This document shows, piece after piece, positions 52,728-61,851 of a stretch of 64,000 nucleotides of DNA. The position numbers and the translations under genes are program-made. The DNA is taken from NCBI GenBank assembly GCA_026169535.1, contig JAPFCU010000079.1, positions 1-64,000 on the forward strand, in the 5' to 3' direction. Source of the stretch: Blautia sp. (GTDB lineage: Bacteria; Bacillota; Clostridia; Lachnospirales; Lachnospiraceae). The notes under the pieces were generated by a model. The model made no database searches. It was not told the origin of the DNA and worked only from the letters and a program-made list of their open reading frames with translations. Numbering within the stretch: the stretch's first letter is position 1; each line of letters starts with the position of its first letter.

Positions 52728-52774
52728 AAGAGCCGGACTTTCCTGAATAAAAATGGGAAGGAGGCTCTTTTTTT
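52728..52774 (+). terminator. terminator-like hairpin overlapping the terL ribosome site
   Basis: AAGAGCC pairs with GGCTCTT and CTTTCC with GGGAAG, followed by T7, just before the terL start. The descending strand contains the AAGGAGG ribosome site. Read-through is required for terL expression, so this is a probable control point between early and late genes. Confidence 0.7.
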
Positions 52775-52775
52775 G

Positions 52776-54488
52776 ATGGAAGGAAGTATGGAATGGTACA
52801 AAGGACTGTTCCAACAAATTATAAGTGATGGATTGAAGAACAAAATCAACCAGAGGGATTGTCTGGACTTGCTTCTGAACATGAGAGAGGACTTTGCTTT
52901 CTCTGAAAACAAGGAAGTCCGGGACTACGCCATGAAAATCAGCAAGTACGCACATGAGATGGCAGGATACATGGCGGCTCAAACCGGAAGTGGAGAATTT
53001 GATGATTTGTACTGGAAGTATTTGCTGTTGGAAGCACAAAACTATCAGGTAGACAGCGGATTGCTTTATCTCGAAAAAAACAGACTTCCAAAAGAACGGT
53101 TTTATGAACCAAGACGGGAAGTGTTCGTAAAACATCAGATTATACAGAGCTTGCAAGATTTAATGGATGATGAATTGGATATATTTGGCTTGAGTGTCCC
53201 GCCCGGATGCGGAAAATCCACACTTGAAGATTTTTTTCTTTCACTTGTCGGAGGGTGGTTTCCGAACGATTTCAACCTTTCATCAGCACATAGTAGCATT
53301 TTGACCCGTTCCCTTTACGATGGGGTACTTGAGATTATCAATGATCCGGTGGAATATACATGGCATGAAATTTTCCCAACAGTACAGCTTACCAATACCA
53401 ATGCGAAAGAAACAACTGTAAACCTTGAAAGAAATGGACGATTTAAGACGTGGACATTCCGGTCTATAGACGGTTCTCTTACAGGTGCTACCCGATGTAA
53501 TAGATTTCTTACAGCTGATGACCTTGTGTCTGGTATTGAAGAGGCATTGAACAAAAACCGATTAGAAACCCTTTGGACAAAGGTTGTCAACGATTTACGT
53601 TCCAGACGATTAGAGGGGTGTAAAGAAATTTATATAGCGACTAGGTGGTCGGTACACGATCCAATAGGTAAGCTACAACAACTTTATGAAGGGAATCCAA
53701 AAGCTAAATTCATAGCTATTCCAGCTTTAGATGAAAACGGAGAAAGTAACTTCATGTTTACTGTAAATGGGTTCTCTAAGAAATATTTTATGGATGCTAA
53801 AGAGTCTATGGATGATATTTCTTTCAACTGTTTATATCAGCAGCAACCGATTGAAAGAGAAGGATTGCTTCTCCCTGCATCTGAGTTGAGAAGATTTTTC
53901 TTTTCAAAAGATCAAGTACCAGAGAAACAAATGCAATTTACTATTTTTCCGGATAGAGAACCTGACGCCATATGGGGAATATGTGATACAAAAGATAAGG
54001 GAACAGACTTTGAATCATTACCAATTGCCTATCAGTTTGGAGAAGATTTTTATATTCCGGCAGTGGTGTTTGATGATAATACAGACTACGATACCTTAGA
54101 CAGGAAAACAGCGGACATAATTATTGAGCATAACCCTCATAAGATGAGGTTTGAGTCAAATCAAGCCGGAGGACGTATTGCAGACAATATCGAAAAAATG
54201 GTTAAGGGAAAATGTAGGACAAGTATTGAAACGAAATATACTACAGCGAATAAAGAAACCAAAATACTGGTTAATGCAGACTGGATCAAAAAACATTGCC
54301 TCTTTTTAGAGCCAAGTCTTTACACGCCGAAATCCGATTATGGATTGTTTATGGGGAACGTTTGCAGCTATACAACAAAAGCAAAAGTGCCTCATGATGA
54401 CGGAATAGATTCACTCAGTATGTTGGCGGAGTACGTGCAAGATATGTTTGGAAGAAAAGAATCCAGAATCATAAAAAGTCCCTATTAG
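52776..54488 (+). CDS. phage terminase large subunit
   Basis: 570 residues. The ATPase part has Walker A PPGCGKST (about 146), a Walker B-like region near FLTADDLVSG (about 248) and a DEDD-like RNase H nuclease domain in the second half (the WGICDTKDKGTDFES strand near 400, and LSMLAEYVQD near 555). It pumps DNA into the prohead. The 120-residue N-terminal extension is helical. A start at 52788 is also possible. No small subunit gene is adjacent. Confidence 0.88.
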   Translation: MEGSMEWYKGLFQQIISDGLKNKINQRDCLDLLLNMREDFAFSENKEVRDYAMKISKYAHEMAGYMAAQTGSGEFDDLYWKYLLLEAQNYQVDSGLLYLEKNRLPKERFYEPRREVFVKHQIIQSLQDLMDDELDIFGLSVPPGCGKSTLEDFFLSLVGGWFPNDFNLSSAHSSILTRSLYDGVLEIINDPVEYTWHEIFPTVQLTNTNAKETTVNLERNGRFKTWTFRSIDGSLTGATRCNRFLTADDLVSGIEEALNKNRLETLWTKVVNDLRSRRLEGCKEIYIATRWSVHDPIGKLQQLYEGNPKAKFIAIPALDENGESNFMFTVNGFSKKYFMDAKESMDDISFNCLYQQQPIEREGLLLPASELRRFFFSKDQVPEKQMQFTIFPDREPDAIWGICDTKDKGTDFESLPIAYQFGEDFYIPAVVFDDNTDYDTLDRKTADIIIEHNPHKMRFESNQAGGRIADNIEKMVKGKCRTSIETKYTTANKETKILVNADWIKKHCLFLEPSLYTPKSDYGLFMGNVCSYTTKAKVPHDDGIDSLSMLAEYVQDMFGRKESRIIKSPY

Positions 54489-54499
54489 GAGGTAGAACA

Positions 54500-54907
54500 T
54501 TGAAAAAGCGAACCTTAACATTACAAAAATATGGAATATCGGCAAAAAGATATAAAGAACTCTGCGGATTCTGCGAGCAGTACCCGGAATGGAAAGAAGA
54601 ACTTTTAGGGCTTGAACCATCTGCGAAAACACAAAAAGTAGATGGACTTCCATTTTCTCAAACAAATAACACTAGTGATGAAACTTCTGAGCTGGCAATC
54701 AAAAGAATTGGCATATTAAAAAAAATTCAGTTAATAGAAGACACTGCAAAAGCGGCATCTCCTGAAATGTGGGAGTACATAATAAAATCAGCGTGTTATG
54801 AACAACCTTTCTGGTATCTCCGGGATATTGCAAAAATACCCATGAGTGAATCAGCATTTCTAGACCGAAGACGGTATTTTTTCTATCTTTTGAGTAACAA
54901 ACGATAA
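54500..54907 (+). CDS. phage protein next to terminase, 135 aa
   Basis: The TTG start follows TAGGAGG by 7 bp. Soluble helical protein with the C-terminal pattern SESAFLDRRRYFFYLLSNKR, similar to small proteins of many Firmicute phages that are sometimes called ArpU-like regulators. No DNA-binding motif is certain. Confidence 0.5.
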   Translation: MKKRTLTLQKYGISAKRYKELCGFCEQYPEWKEELLGLEPSAKTQKVDGLPFSQTNNTSDETSELAIKRIGILKKIQLIEDTAKAASPEMWEYIIKSACYEQPFWYLRDIAKIPMSESAFLDRRRYFFYLLSNKR

Positions 54908-54965
54908 AAAGTGAACTCCTAGGGGGCGTTAAAATAAGGTACAATAGTATTGTGAAAAATTAATT

Positions 54966-54998
54966 AAAGCACTTGGTTAAAAACCAGGTGCTTTTTTT
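54966..54998 (+). terminator. terminator before the portal genes
   Basis: AAAGCACTTGGTT pairs with AACCAGGTGCTTT around AAA, with T7. It splits terminase from the head genes, so a promoter or antitermination must serve the following genes. TACAAT at about 54943 is a possible -10 without a clear -35. Confidence 0.85.
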
Positions 54999-55011
54999 AT
55001 TAGGTGGGTAA

Positions 55012-55152
55012 ATGAAAAAAACAGAAAAAAATAAAGAAAAAGACAGAAAAAAGCATATTGGTAAAATTTGGGTTGATGAGCATACACCGTTTGAAAAAAG
55101 AACAACTGGATCTGGTTTGACTTTTTCGGGCAAATACAAAAACAGGATGTGA
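55012..55152 (+). CDS. small basic phage protein, 46 aa
   Basis: Very Lys-rich N terminus (MKKTEKNKEKDRKKHIGKIW), then DEHTPFEKRTTGSGLTFSGK. GGTGGG precedes the ATG. It ends just before the portal start. Role unknown. The basic tail suggests nucleic-acid contact. Confidence 0.45.
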   Translation: MKKTEKNKEKDRKKHIGKIWVDEHTPFEKRTTGSGLTFSGKYKNRM

Positions 55153-55166
55153 CTGGTGGTGATGTT

Positions 55167-56681
55167 ATGGGTTTGCTTGGCAGACAAAAAATATATACAG
55201 ATGTAGAAAAAATAGATAAAAATAATGTGATTGATGTTTTGCAAAAAGCTTATGCAAAGCATAGGCAGAATGTATTGGACATTCAATACCTCATAGATTA
55301 CGAACGTGGAGAACAGCCACTTAAAAGACAAAAAACAGTGAGAGCTGATATTGACATAAAAGTCAATTCAAGTTTACCGAATTATATTAAAAAGTTCAAA
55401 AAGGGATATAACTGGGGAAGTCCAATCCTTTTAGTCCAGAGAGGAAATAAAGAAATTCATAACACCGATTCGAATACGGATGATTCTGGAATTTCCGGAT
55501 TAAATGAAATCCTTAAAAACGGGGAAAATATTTCATTTAAAGATCAACAGATGGCAGAGTTCATTGAAATTTGCGGAATTGGTCATAGAATGATTGAACC
55601 AAAAACGTTTCCAAAAGAAATCAATGAAGTTCCAGAATCGCTTGTGAATATTTACACATTGGATTCAAGATTTGCCTTTATGGTATATCAAAATGGCCCA
55701 GGTCAAAAAGAAATGATGGGCGTATCGTATACGAAAAGGTCTGGAAAGAACTATTTTACCTGTTTTACAGATACAGAAAGATTTGAAGTTGAATCAGGAG
55801 AAATAAAGAGGCATACGGTAAATATTCTTGGAGAAATACCTATCGTAGAATATGAACGTTCAGTTGACCGGACAGGATGTTTTGAAAGAAAGATTAAAGA
55901 GATTGATGCTTTAAACATCTTGGAATCGGATTTTACAAATGACGTCAGTCAAAGAACTCAGGAAATGTGGTGGGGAGATAATATTGATTTTAAAGAAGAC
56001 GAAAAGACGGGAGAACCATTAAAACCAAAATCTGGTGACTGGATTCTCACATACAGTTCAGATGGAAAAGTCGCTAAAATTGCTCCACTGTCCAGTACAT
56101 TTGACGGAACAAGTACATTAAATGCGATTGGTCGTCTAAGAACAACAATTCTCCAAGATTGTTATGTACCAATCCAGTACGAAAGTTCGGGCGGTGGTTC
56201 CACAGGCACGGCCACAGATATGTCTTCCGGTTGGAGTGCTGCGGAATTAGATGCGTTGCAAGAGCAGCAAATGACAGAACGTGGAAAACGAAAAGAGTTA
56301 TCTTTAATACTCAAAGCCATTAAAACTGTTCCGACAAGAGCTTTACCGGAGAACAGCCCGATAAGAATGGTTCATAACAGTGATTGCGACTTTCATTTTA
56401 GCCGAAGACGCAATTATGACCTGATAAACAAAGCAAATTTCCTTGTTCAGCTTGCAAACATCGGAGTTAGCGGTCAACACCTATTTAAACAGTCCGAAAT
56501 TTTCCCAGATCCGGTTCAGGCATGGATGGATTCAAAGGATATGTTTGAAGCAATTCAGAAATCTAAAATTTCCGAAACATCATCATCTGACACTCGAATT
56601 TCATCTGATGGTTCAGACCAGACAGGAAACAGCCCGATTTTAGATGGGATAAACACAAGCAACAGTAAACAGGTGATTTGA
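55167..56681 (+). CDS. phage portal protein, SPP1 gp6 type
   Basis: 504 residues. The N-terminal HRQNVLDIQYLIDYERGEQP and NSSLPNYIKKFKKGYNWGSP segments, the central wing and stem region with TYSSDGKVAKI, and the late LVQLANIGVSG/LFKQSEIF match the SPP1-type portal family. It forms the dodecameric ring through which DNA enters the head. An ATG at 55167 is chosen over a GTG 18 bp upstream. Confidence 0.88.
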   Translation: MGLLGRQKIYTDVEKIDKNNVIDVLQKAYAKHRQNVLDIQYLIDYERGEQPLKRQKTVRADIDIKVNSSLPNYIKKFKKGYNWGSPILLVQRGNKEIHNTDSNTDDSGISGLNEILKNGENISFKDQQMAEFIEICGIGHRMIEPKTFPKEINEVPESLVNIYTLDSRFAFMVYQNGPGQKEMMGVSYTKRSGKNYFTCFTDTERFEVESGEIKRHTVNILGEIPIVEYERSVDRTGCFERKIKEIDALNILESDFTNDVSQRTQEMWWGDNIDFKEDEKTGEPLKPKSGDWILTYSSDGKVAKIAPLSSTFDGTSTLNAIGRLRTTILQDCYVPIQYESSGGGSTGTATDMSSGWSAAELDALQEQQMTERGKRKELSLILKAIKTVPTRALPENSPIRMVHNSDCDFHFSRRRNYDLINKANFLVQLANIGVSGQHLFKQSEIFPDPVQAWMDSKDMFEAIQKSKISETSSSDTRISSDGSDQTGNSPILDGINTSNSKQVI

Positions 56682-56682
56682 T

Positions 56683-57318
56683 ATGTTTGAGCATATGACA
56701 TTTGACGAACTGAATAGGATTGTGGGCAAGAATAGGAGCGAACCATATCAAACCTACTTTGGCGAAATGGATTTGACCGAAGAAGAAATTGAAGAACGTA
56801 TTGTGCTGGCTGAAAAGTTGGAAGAAAACTTTCTTTTTGTATTAGCTCTTTTATTTACGATGGTGCAATACAATTCCGTGAATTACGAACAGATAAGGAA
56901 TAGATTTGAAAAAAGCTATTTAAAAGCTATTGGTGGAACAATTGTAGCTGATGACTACATAAACCAATATATAAGAAATTTTTCTTACGACATAATTGAT
57001 TCAACGAAAGCCCATGCAGATGATATGTACTACTATTCATCCGACAGGGCTATTTTTATGGCTGAAAACGAATCACTTAGCTGTTGGAATCATCAGGATT
57101 TTGCAGACGCAATAAAATCCGGAAAAAGAAAGAAACAATGGATGGACGTACGGGACAAAAAAGAAAGAGAAACGCATTTACAGGTTGGAAGAACAATTAA
57201 GCCTATTGATCAGCCTTTTGTTGTCGGAGGCTTTCTTATGCAGCATCCAAAAGATACTTCGTTAGGTGCGAATAGTTCTCAAATTGTCAATTGTAGATGC
57301 ACAATTAAATATTTTTAG
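56683..57318 (+). CDS. phage head morphogenesis protein, SPP1 gp7 / Mu gpF-like
   Basis: 211 residues. The C-terminal domain carries the family signature KKQWMDVRDKKERETH, then a P-F motif and SSQIVNCRCTI with the conserved Cys pair. These minor head proteins bind the portal and are packaged in few copies. The gene follows the portal stop by one base. It is shorter than SPP1 gp7 (about 300 residues) at the N terminus. Confidence 0.82.
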   Translation: MFEHMTFDELNRIVGKNRSEPYQTYFGEMDLTEEEIEERIVLAEKLEENFLFVLALLFTMVQYNSVNYEQIRNRFEKSYLKAIGGTIVADDYINQYIRNFSYDIIDSTKAHADDMYYYSSDRAIFMAENESLSCWNHQDFADAIKSGKRKKQWMDVRDKKERETHLQVGRTIKPIDQPFVVGGFLMQHPKDTSLGANSSQIVNCRCTIKYF

Positions 57319-57460
57319 TTAATCATCACTGGGGAAACCTAGTGCTTTTTATACGTCAGAGAAGACGTTAAAACACAAACGTTCAGAGAAGAACGGAAAC
57401 CAAACACAAAATAATAGCTGAGAGAACAGCTTTGAAAAACACAGAAAGGTAGGAAAGAAC

Positions 57461-58129
57461 ATGAAGTATATGAACAATCACTTTGGAAAGAACAGAATCC
57501 CAATGAATTTACAGATTTTTGCCGAATCTGGAGAGAGTAAAGGTGGAGAAAATGGAGAAACAGATGGGGAAGACGGAACCGGCGGTGACAAACCTACATA
57601 TGAACAGCTTGTAGAAGAACTGGCAAAAGCCAGAACCGAGGCATCACAGGCAAACGCGGATAAAGAACGGTTTAAAAATTCCGTAGACAGATTGACTCGA
57701 CAGAATGGAGAACTCACAAATCAGGTTCGTGAGCGAATGAGCGCAGACGAAAAAGCCGCGGCTGAAAAAGCAGAAGCAGAAGCAGCTAAAGATGCAAGAA
57801 TCCAGGAACTGGAATCAAAGTTCCGCCTTATGGATTATAGCAAACGGTTTATGGGAGTTGGCATGGATGAAACATCAGCTACGGAACTGGCAGGACTGAC
57901 CGGAGAGATTGCAGAACCAGATAAGTTCTTTTCTGCACTGGATAAATTTGTAAAAGCAACAATCAAAAAAGCCGGAGAAGATTCCGTGGAAGCTCTTATT
58001 AAAAGCAATCCAAGCATCAAAGCAGGAAACGGAGACGGAGGCGGAGAGTCCTTGGCTGTTAGAAAAGCAAAAGAACTTTCCAGAGGTAACAGAACAGTAA
58101 ATCAGGACATTCTTAAAAATTATATGTAG
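57461..58129 (+). CDS. phage capsid scaffold protein
   Basis: 222 residues. Acidic Gly/Glu-rich start (GESKGGENGETDGEDGTGG), then a long coiled coil (about 45-110) with KDARIQELESKFRLMDY, typical of siphovirus scaffolds placed before the capsid gene. It assembles the prohead and is then removed. The start follows GGTAGG. Confidence 0.82.
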   Translation: MKYMNNHFGKNRIPMNLQIFAESGESKGGENGETDGEDGTGGDKPTYEQLVEELAKARTEASQANADKERFKNSVDRLTRQNGELTNQVRERMSADEKAAAEKAEAEAAKDARIQELESKFRLMDYSKRFMGVGMDETSATELAGLTGEIAEPDKFFSALDKFVKATIKKAGEDSVEALIKSNPSIKAGNGDGGGESLAVRKAKELSRGNRTVNQDILKNYM

Positions 58130-58141
58130 GAGGAATGATGA

Positions 58142-58546
58142 ATGGCAAGAGGAGATATGAAGATTGACACTCTGGCGGTTAACGCAGAGGAAGAAATTCT
58201 TAACAGAAAAGAATTTCAGGCAGTAGCAAATACAGTAGATTTTGCAGATGTTTCAGATATTGCAGCTAATGGATTAAAGGTAGTAAAAGCAGGAACCCCA
58301 GTTGACAAGGATGGAAAACCTGTGAAGTCTACGCCATGGGCAAATTCAGTAGGAATTTTGCTCCACGATGTATATGAGGATAGGCCACAAACAGCAGTTT
58401 TAAAACAGGCGTATATTCATGTAGCCAGAGCGCAGAAAAATAGCGGACTCACTTATGACGGAGCACTTGCAGCCGCTCTGAATTTGGCAGGATGCAGGAT
58501 TGTATTTGAGGAACCGGTGATTCTGGCTACCGTCGGTGGGGCGTAA
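58142..58546 (+). CDS. phage head decoration protein
   Basis: 134 residues, beta-rich, with GDMKIDTLAVNAEEEILNRK at the start and a Gly-rich HDVYED segment. Its position between scaffold and capsid genes matches small capsid decoration or stabilising proteins of related phages. Family membership is inferred from gene order. Confidence 0.65.
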   Translation: MARGDMKIDTLAVNAEEEILNRKEFQAVANTVDFADVSDIAANGLKVVKAGTPVDKDGKPVKSTPWANSVGILLHDVYEDRPQTAVLKQAYIHVARAQKNSGLTYDGALAAALNLAGCRIVFEEPVILATVGGA

Positions 58547-58620
58547 GCAACAGTACCGATTAAAAAAATGAAATTTAATTGCTGACTTCGAATAATTGAG
58601 AGGTAGAAAGGATTGGTAAA

Positions 58621-59691
58621 ATGAGATTAACAGATGTATTTTCCGCAGAAGCGGTAGCAATCAGACAGACTTCCGACGCAAGCAATCGGATGCCATATGT
58701 TGGACAGGCTTTCTGGCCGAATAAAAAGAAAATGGGAATCGACTTAAAGTGGATTAAAACACACAAGGGGCTTGGTATTGCCCTGAAGCCATCTGCACTT
58801 GATTCCCTGGCAACCATCAGACCGAGAAAAGGATTCGAGGCTATCACTCAGGAGATGCCGTTTTTTCGTGAATCCATGACAATTAAAGAACAGGATTTAG
58901 CAGAAATCCAGAGAGCACAGGAATCAGATGACCCATATCTGAATGAAGTTTTGGAACATATTTTCAATGATGCGGATGAACTGGTTATGGGTGCTGATAT
59001 TTCTGTTGAGCGTATGAGAATGAATCTTCTTGCACCGCTTAATGGAGAAATGAAACTTACTATTGGAATGGCTGACAACACTTTGTACAGTTATAATTAT
59101 GATGCAGATAGTAGCTGGAAAAAATCAAATTATCTGTCTATTGATTCTGAAGGAGATAAGTGGAGCAAAACAGAAACATCTAAACCACTCAACGATATTC
59201 AGAAAGCAAAAGATTCACTTGCAGCTAATGGTGTAATTGCTACATATGCAATGATGACAACAAAGACGCTGAATTATTTGGTGGAATCTAGTCAGATTAA
59301 AAGTGTATTTATTACCACATCAGGAAAACCAGTTGATTTTATTGATACTGAAATGGTTAAAGAGTTATTCAAACGTAAAACTGGTCTAACACCGATTATT
59401 AACGATAAGAAGTTTACGGATTACGATGGAAAGCAGAAAGGATTTTTCCCGGATGACTATGTTTCCGTAATTGGAGCAGGAACACTTGGAAATACATGGT
59501 ATGGTGTAACCCCAGAGGAAAGAACTCTTCTCGGAGATCCGAAGGTTGATGTATCTATTCTTGATAGCGGAGTTGCGGTTGCTGTACAGACAATCTATGG
59601 ACCGCCGGTACAATATTCTACAACTGCATCACAGATTGTACTTCCATCTTATGAAGGAATGGACAGCGTCTACGTTATAAAAGTTGCTTAA
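58621..59691 (+). CDS. phage major capsid protein
   Basis: A 356-residue protein in the capsid position, with the pattern of HK97-fold E-type capsids: MRLTDVFSAEAVAIRQTSDA at the start, DDPYLNEVLEHIFNDADELV in the spine helix and the P domain DDYVSVIGAGTLGNTWYG near residues 280-300. The RBS is AGAGGTAG. It forms the icosahedral shell. Confidence 0.85.
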   Translation: MRLTDVFSAEAVAIRQTSDASNRMPYVGQAFWPNKKKMGIDLKWIKTHKGLGIALKPSALDSLATIRPRKGFEAITQEMPFFRESMTIKEQDLAEIQRAQESDDPYLNEVLEHIFNDADELVMGADISVERMRMNLLAPLNGEMKLTIGMADNTLYSYNYDADSSWKKSNYLSIDSEGDKWSKTETSKPLNDIQKAKDSLAANGVIATYAMMTTKTLNYLVESSQIKSVFITTSGKPVDFIDTEMVKELFKRKTGLTPIINDKKFTDYDGKQKGFFPDDYVSVIGAGTLGNTWYGVTPEERTLLGDPKVDVSILDSGVAVAVQTIYGPPVQYSTTASQIVLPSYEGMDSVYVIKVA

Positions 59692-59706
59692 GGAGGCAGT
59701 GTTTAC

Positions 59707-59862
59707 ATGATATATGACCATGTAGTAAAAATAAACGGAGAATATTACCAAGCAGGCGAAGAAGTACCAGAACTAAATCAAGATACAATAGAGACTTCTG
59801 AATTTAATTCAGAAATCAACGAAACAGAACCTGTTAAAAGAGGAAGACCAAGAAAAAGTTGA
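59707..59862 (+). CDS. small phage protein with AT-hook-like tail, 51 aa
   Basis: Begins MIYDHVVKINGEYYQAGEEV and ends KRGRPRKS, an AT-hook-like basic end. It starts 15 bp after the capsid gene (GGAGGCAG). Similar small proteins are common next to capsid genes. Function not known. Confidence 0.5.
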   Translation: MIYDHVVKINGEYYQAGEEVPELNQDTIETSEFNSEINETEPVKRGRPRKS

Positions 59863-59873
59863 GGTGACAATCT

Positions 59874-60215
59874 ATGGAAGAACTGCTTCGAGAATTAATT
59901 GAATACATAGGAGACGATTATAGCCCGGAGCAGGAATCCTTCCTGCTTACGCTTCTTTCTGATGCTACGGATGAGATTGTATCAGAAATGTATCCTTATG
60001 GTTTTTTTTCGGATAAAGAAGAAATTTCAGTAAAGGAACGAGCAATAAAACGATATAAAAGTAAAATAAGAAAAATAGCTCAGTATCATTATGATAAACA
60101 AGGGCGAGAGGGTGCTACTGGTTGGTCTGAAAATGGCACAAGCGTATCTTATGATGCTTCAGGAACTCCTTCTAGTTATTTGCGTGGAATTATTCCGATA
60201 GCAAGAATTGTTTAA
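59874..60215 (+). CDS. phage head-tail connector protein, gp15/gp6-like
   Basis: 113 residues, mainly helical, with EELLRELIEYIGDDYSPEQE and RAIKRYKSKIRKIAQYHYDK. The fold type and place after the capsid gene fit the connector that sits below the portal. It ends the recognisable head module. GAGGTGACA precedes the ATG. Confidence 0.65.
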   Translation: MEELLRELIEYIGDDYSPEQESFLLTLLSDATDEIVSEMYPYGFFSDKEEISVKERAIKRYKSKIRKIAQYHYDKQGREGATGWSENGTSVSYDASGTPSSYLRGIIPIARIV

Positions 60216-60225
60216 AAAAGACGGA

Positions 60226-60250
60226 GCGTGTCTGACTCCTCCCGGTCGGA
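60226..60250 (+). other. hairpin after the connector gene
   Basis: GCGTGTCTGAC pairs with GTCGGACGC around TCCTCCCG, without a T run. It may affect mRNA processing between the connector and XhlA-like genes. No promoter is seen in the gap. Confidence 0.35.
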
Positions 60251-60326
60251 CGCAGGGGTGCTTATTAAGGAGGTTGGGGAAAGCACAGTCTTAAAAAGGG
60301 AGAAAAAACAATGAGGTGTTTGAATT

Positions 60327-60638
60327 ATGGGATGTGAAAATAATTGCATAAATGAGCATCGTTTTACCGCACTCCAAAAAGAATTGGATACTTTAAAAGA
60401 AAAGAATTCTAATGACCATGAAAAGTTTTTCAATCGAATTGAAGAAAACAGAGAAAAAATGGTCGAATCGCAAAGCGACAGACAAAATATCAGAGAAAAA
60501 CTTGACGAAATTGGAGTTGATGTTAAAACCATAATGCAGACCCCGGCAAAGCGATATGACATGATTATAACAAGTGTCTTGACCGGAGTTATCGGAGCAT
60601 TGATTGGATTTATTATGAGCGGTATATTGCCGATGTAA
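60327..60638 (+). CDS. XhlA-like hemolysin/holin-associated protein
   Basis: 103 residues. A soluble coiled coil (about 10-65, RFTALQKELDTLKEKNSNDH) is followed by one membrane helix (MIITSVLTGVIGALIGFIMS, about 80-98), the XhlA layout. XhlA helps cell lysis. Here it lies in the middle of the structural region, unlike most phages where lysis genes come last. Confidence 0.65.
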   Translation: MGCENNCINEHRFTALQKELDTLKEKNSNDHEKFFNRIEENREKMVESQSDRQNIREKLDEIGVDVKTIMQTPAKRYDMIITSVLTGVIGALIGFIMSGILPM

Positions 60639-60666
60639 AATATTCCACTAAAGGGAGGTTGGTGGG

Positions 60667-60921
60667 ATGGATTTTAGCAAAAGAAATTATTACGCAGATT
60701 TTATAAAAGAAGAAGTAGATTTTTATTTAAAAGAAGCCAATTTCGATTCGCGAGAGCGGCTTCTTTTTTTGTTACGAAATGAAAAAGTTCCTATTGAAGA
60801 AGCTGCGGAAAAAATGAATTGTAGCGTAAGCACAATAAATAGAATTAACAGAACCATGAAAAAGAAAATAATAAAATCATCCGATGGATATTATCCTGGT
60901 ATTTCCAAGACATGGAAATGA
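60667..60921 (+). CDS. sigma region-4-like DNA-binding protein
   Basis: 84 residues. A helix-turn-helix of the sigma-70 region 4 kind: RLLFLLRNEKVPIEEAAEKM then NCSVSTINRINRTMKKKI. It may act as a late-gene activator. The gap before it is short. A following A/T-rich stretch with TATAAT near 60955 could be a promoter for the next genes. Confidence 0.65.
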   Translation: MDFSKRNYYADFIKEEVDFYLKEANFDSRERLLFLLRNEKVPIEEAAEKMNCSVSTINRINRTMKKKIIKSSDGYYPGISKTWK

Positions 60922-60992
60922 CACTTAACTGATATGGAAAACCTCTATTTTTCTATTATAATATAGGTATAAGGAAAAAGGGAGGTAACGAT

Positions 60993-61499
60993 ATGCAACC
61001 TTATCCAACAGTACAGAATTATGGATATGGAAACAATCAATATGGTTATCAGCAACCAATAAATCCATATCAAGATAGATTAACACAGCTTCAAAATCAA
61101 TACAACCAGTCAACACCATATAACCAGCCTATGGTTCAACAACTGCAGCAATTATCAATGTTAAGCGGTCAAATGGTCGGAAGCTTGGATGAAGTTAAAG
61201 GAAAAGATGTTGATTTATCTGGAAACCCCACATGGTATCCAAAAGTGGATGGTACAGAAATATATAGAAAACAGCTTCAACCAGACGGAACGAGTAAAAT
61301 CCTTACTTACACGCTTTCACAGGGCGGTATGCAGGAAAATTCAAAACAAATGGTTGATGCGGACATACTAAACTCTCTTTTGGGACAATTAAAGCAAGAT
61401 TTAATGACTGAGATTTCTGGAATTAAGAACTTGGTTGAGTCATCAATGGCGTTGCCAGAAGAATCTCCCAAAGCGCAGAGAGGAGGTAGCCAGAAATGA
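60993..61499 (+). CDS. Gln/Asn/Tyr-rich phage protein
   Basis: 168 residues. The first 60 are low-complexity (NYGYGNNQYGYQQ, QLQNQYNQSTPYNQP), like surface-adhesive or amyloid-type segments. The rest is soluble (VDLSGNPTWYPKVDGTEIYR, a QLQPDGTSKILTY strand pair and a C-terminal helix). AAAGGGAGG precedes the ATG. Unassigned, possibly virion-associated. Confidence 0.55.
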   Translation: MQPYPTVQNYGYGNNQYGYQQPINPYQDRLTQLQNQYNQSTPYNQPMVQQLQQLSMLSGQMVGSLDEVKGKDVDLSGNPTWYPKVDGTEIYRKQLQPDGTSKILTYTLSQGGMQENSKQMVDADILNSLLGQLKQDLMTEISGIKNLVESSMALPEESPKAQRGGSQK

Positions 61500-61741
61500 T
61501 GAATTTACCACCTGTAATTCAGCAAAGAATGCAACAAATGATTCAACAGAAGTATGGAACACCTGAAAATATGTTGAATGATATGAAGAAGTTTGCTGGA
61601 AATAATCCGGCGTTAAAAAATGCTTTGGATTTATTTGAAAAAGGTGATACAAAAGGATTAGAGCAAATTCAAAGCAATTTGTTTGAGCAAAAGAAAATAA
61701 ATCCGATAAACATGATGCAAAACTTTTTTGGAATGAAATAA
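61496..61741 (+). CDS. Gln/Met-rich phage protein, 81 aa
   Basis: Starts 4 bp inside the previous stop (ATGA), after AGAGGAGG. The N terminus is Gln/Met-rich (QQRMQQMIQQK) and two amphipathic helices follow. Coupled to the preceding low-complexity gene, so they are probably made in a fixed ratio. Confidence 0.5.
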   Translation: MMNLPPVIQQRMQQMIQQKYGTPENMLNDMKKFAGNNPALKNALDLFEKGDTKGLEQIQSNLFEQKKINPINMMQNFFGMK

Positions 61742-61811
61742 ATATGGCAAATAAGCCATCTCCTCAAAATTGAGTGATTAAAAACGCTACAATTTTGGAG
61801 TCAGCCCGGGA

Positions 61812-61846
61812 TGTCTCCGATTTGTAAATATATAAGATTGGAGACA
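61812..61846 (+). promoter_or_regulatory. hairpin covering the ribosome site of the Gly-rich gene
   Basis: TGTCTCC pairs with GGAGACA, and the second arm contains the GGAG ribosome site 7 bp before the ATG at 61852. Closed, it would block translation. The loop is A/T-rich and easily melted. A CAAAATTG/CAATTTTG dyad lies just upstream at 61767-61797. Confidence 0.5.
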
Positions 61847-61851
61847 ATATT

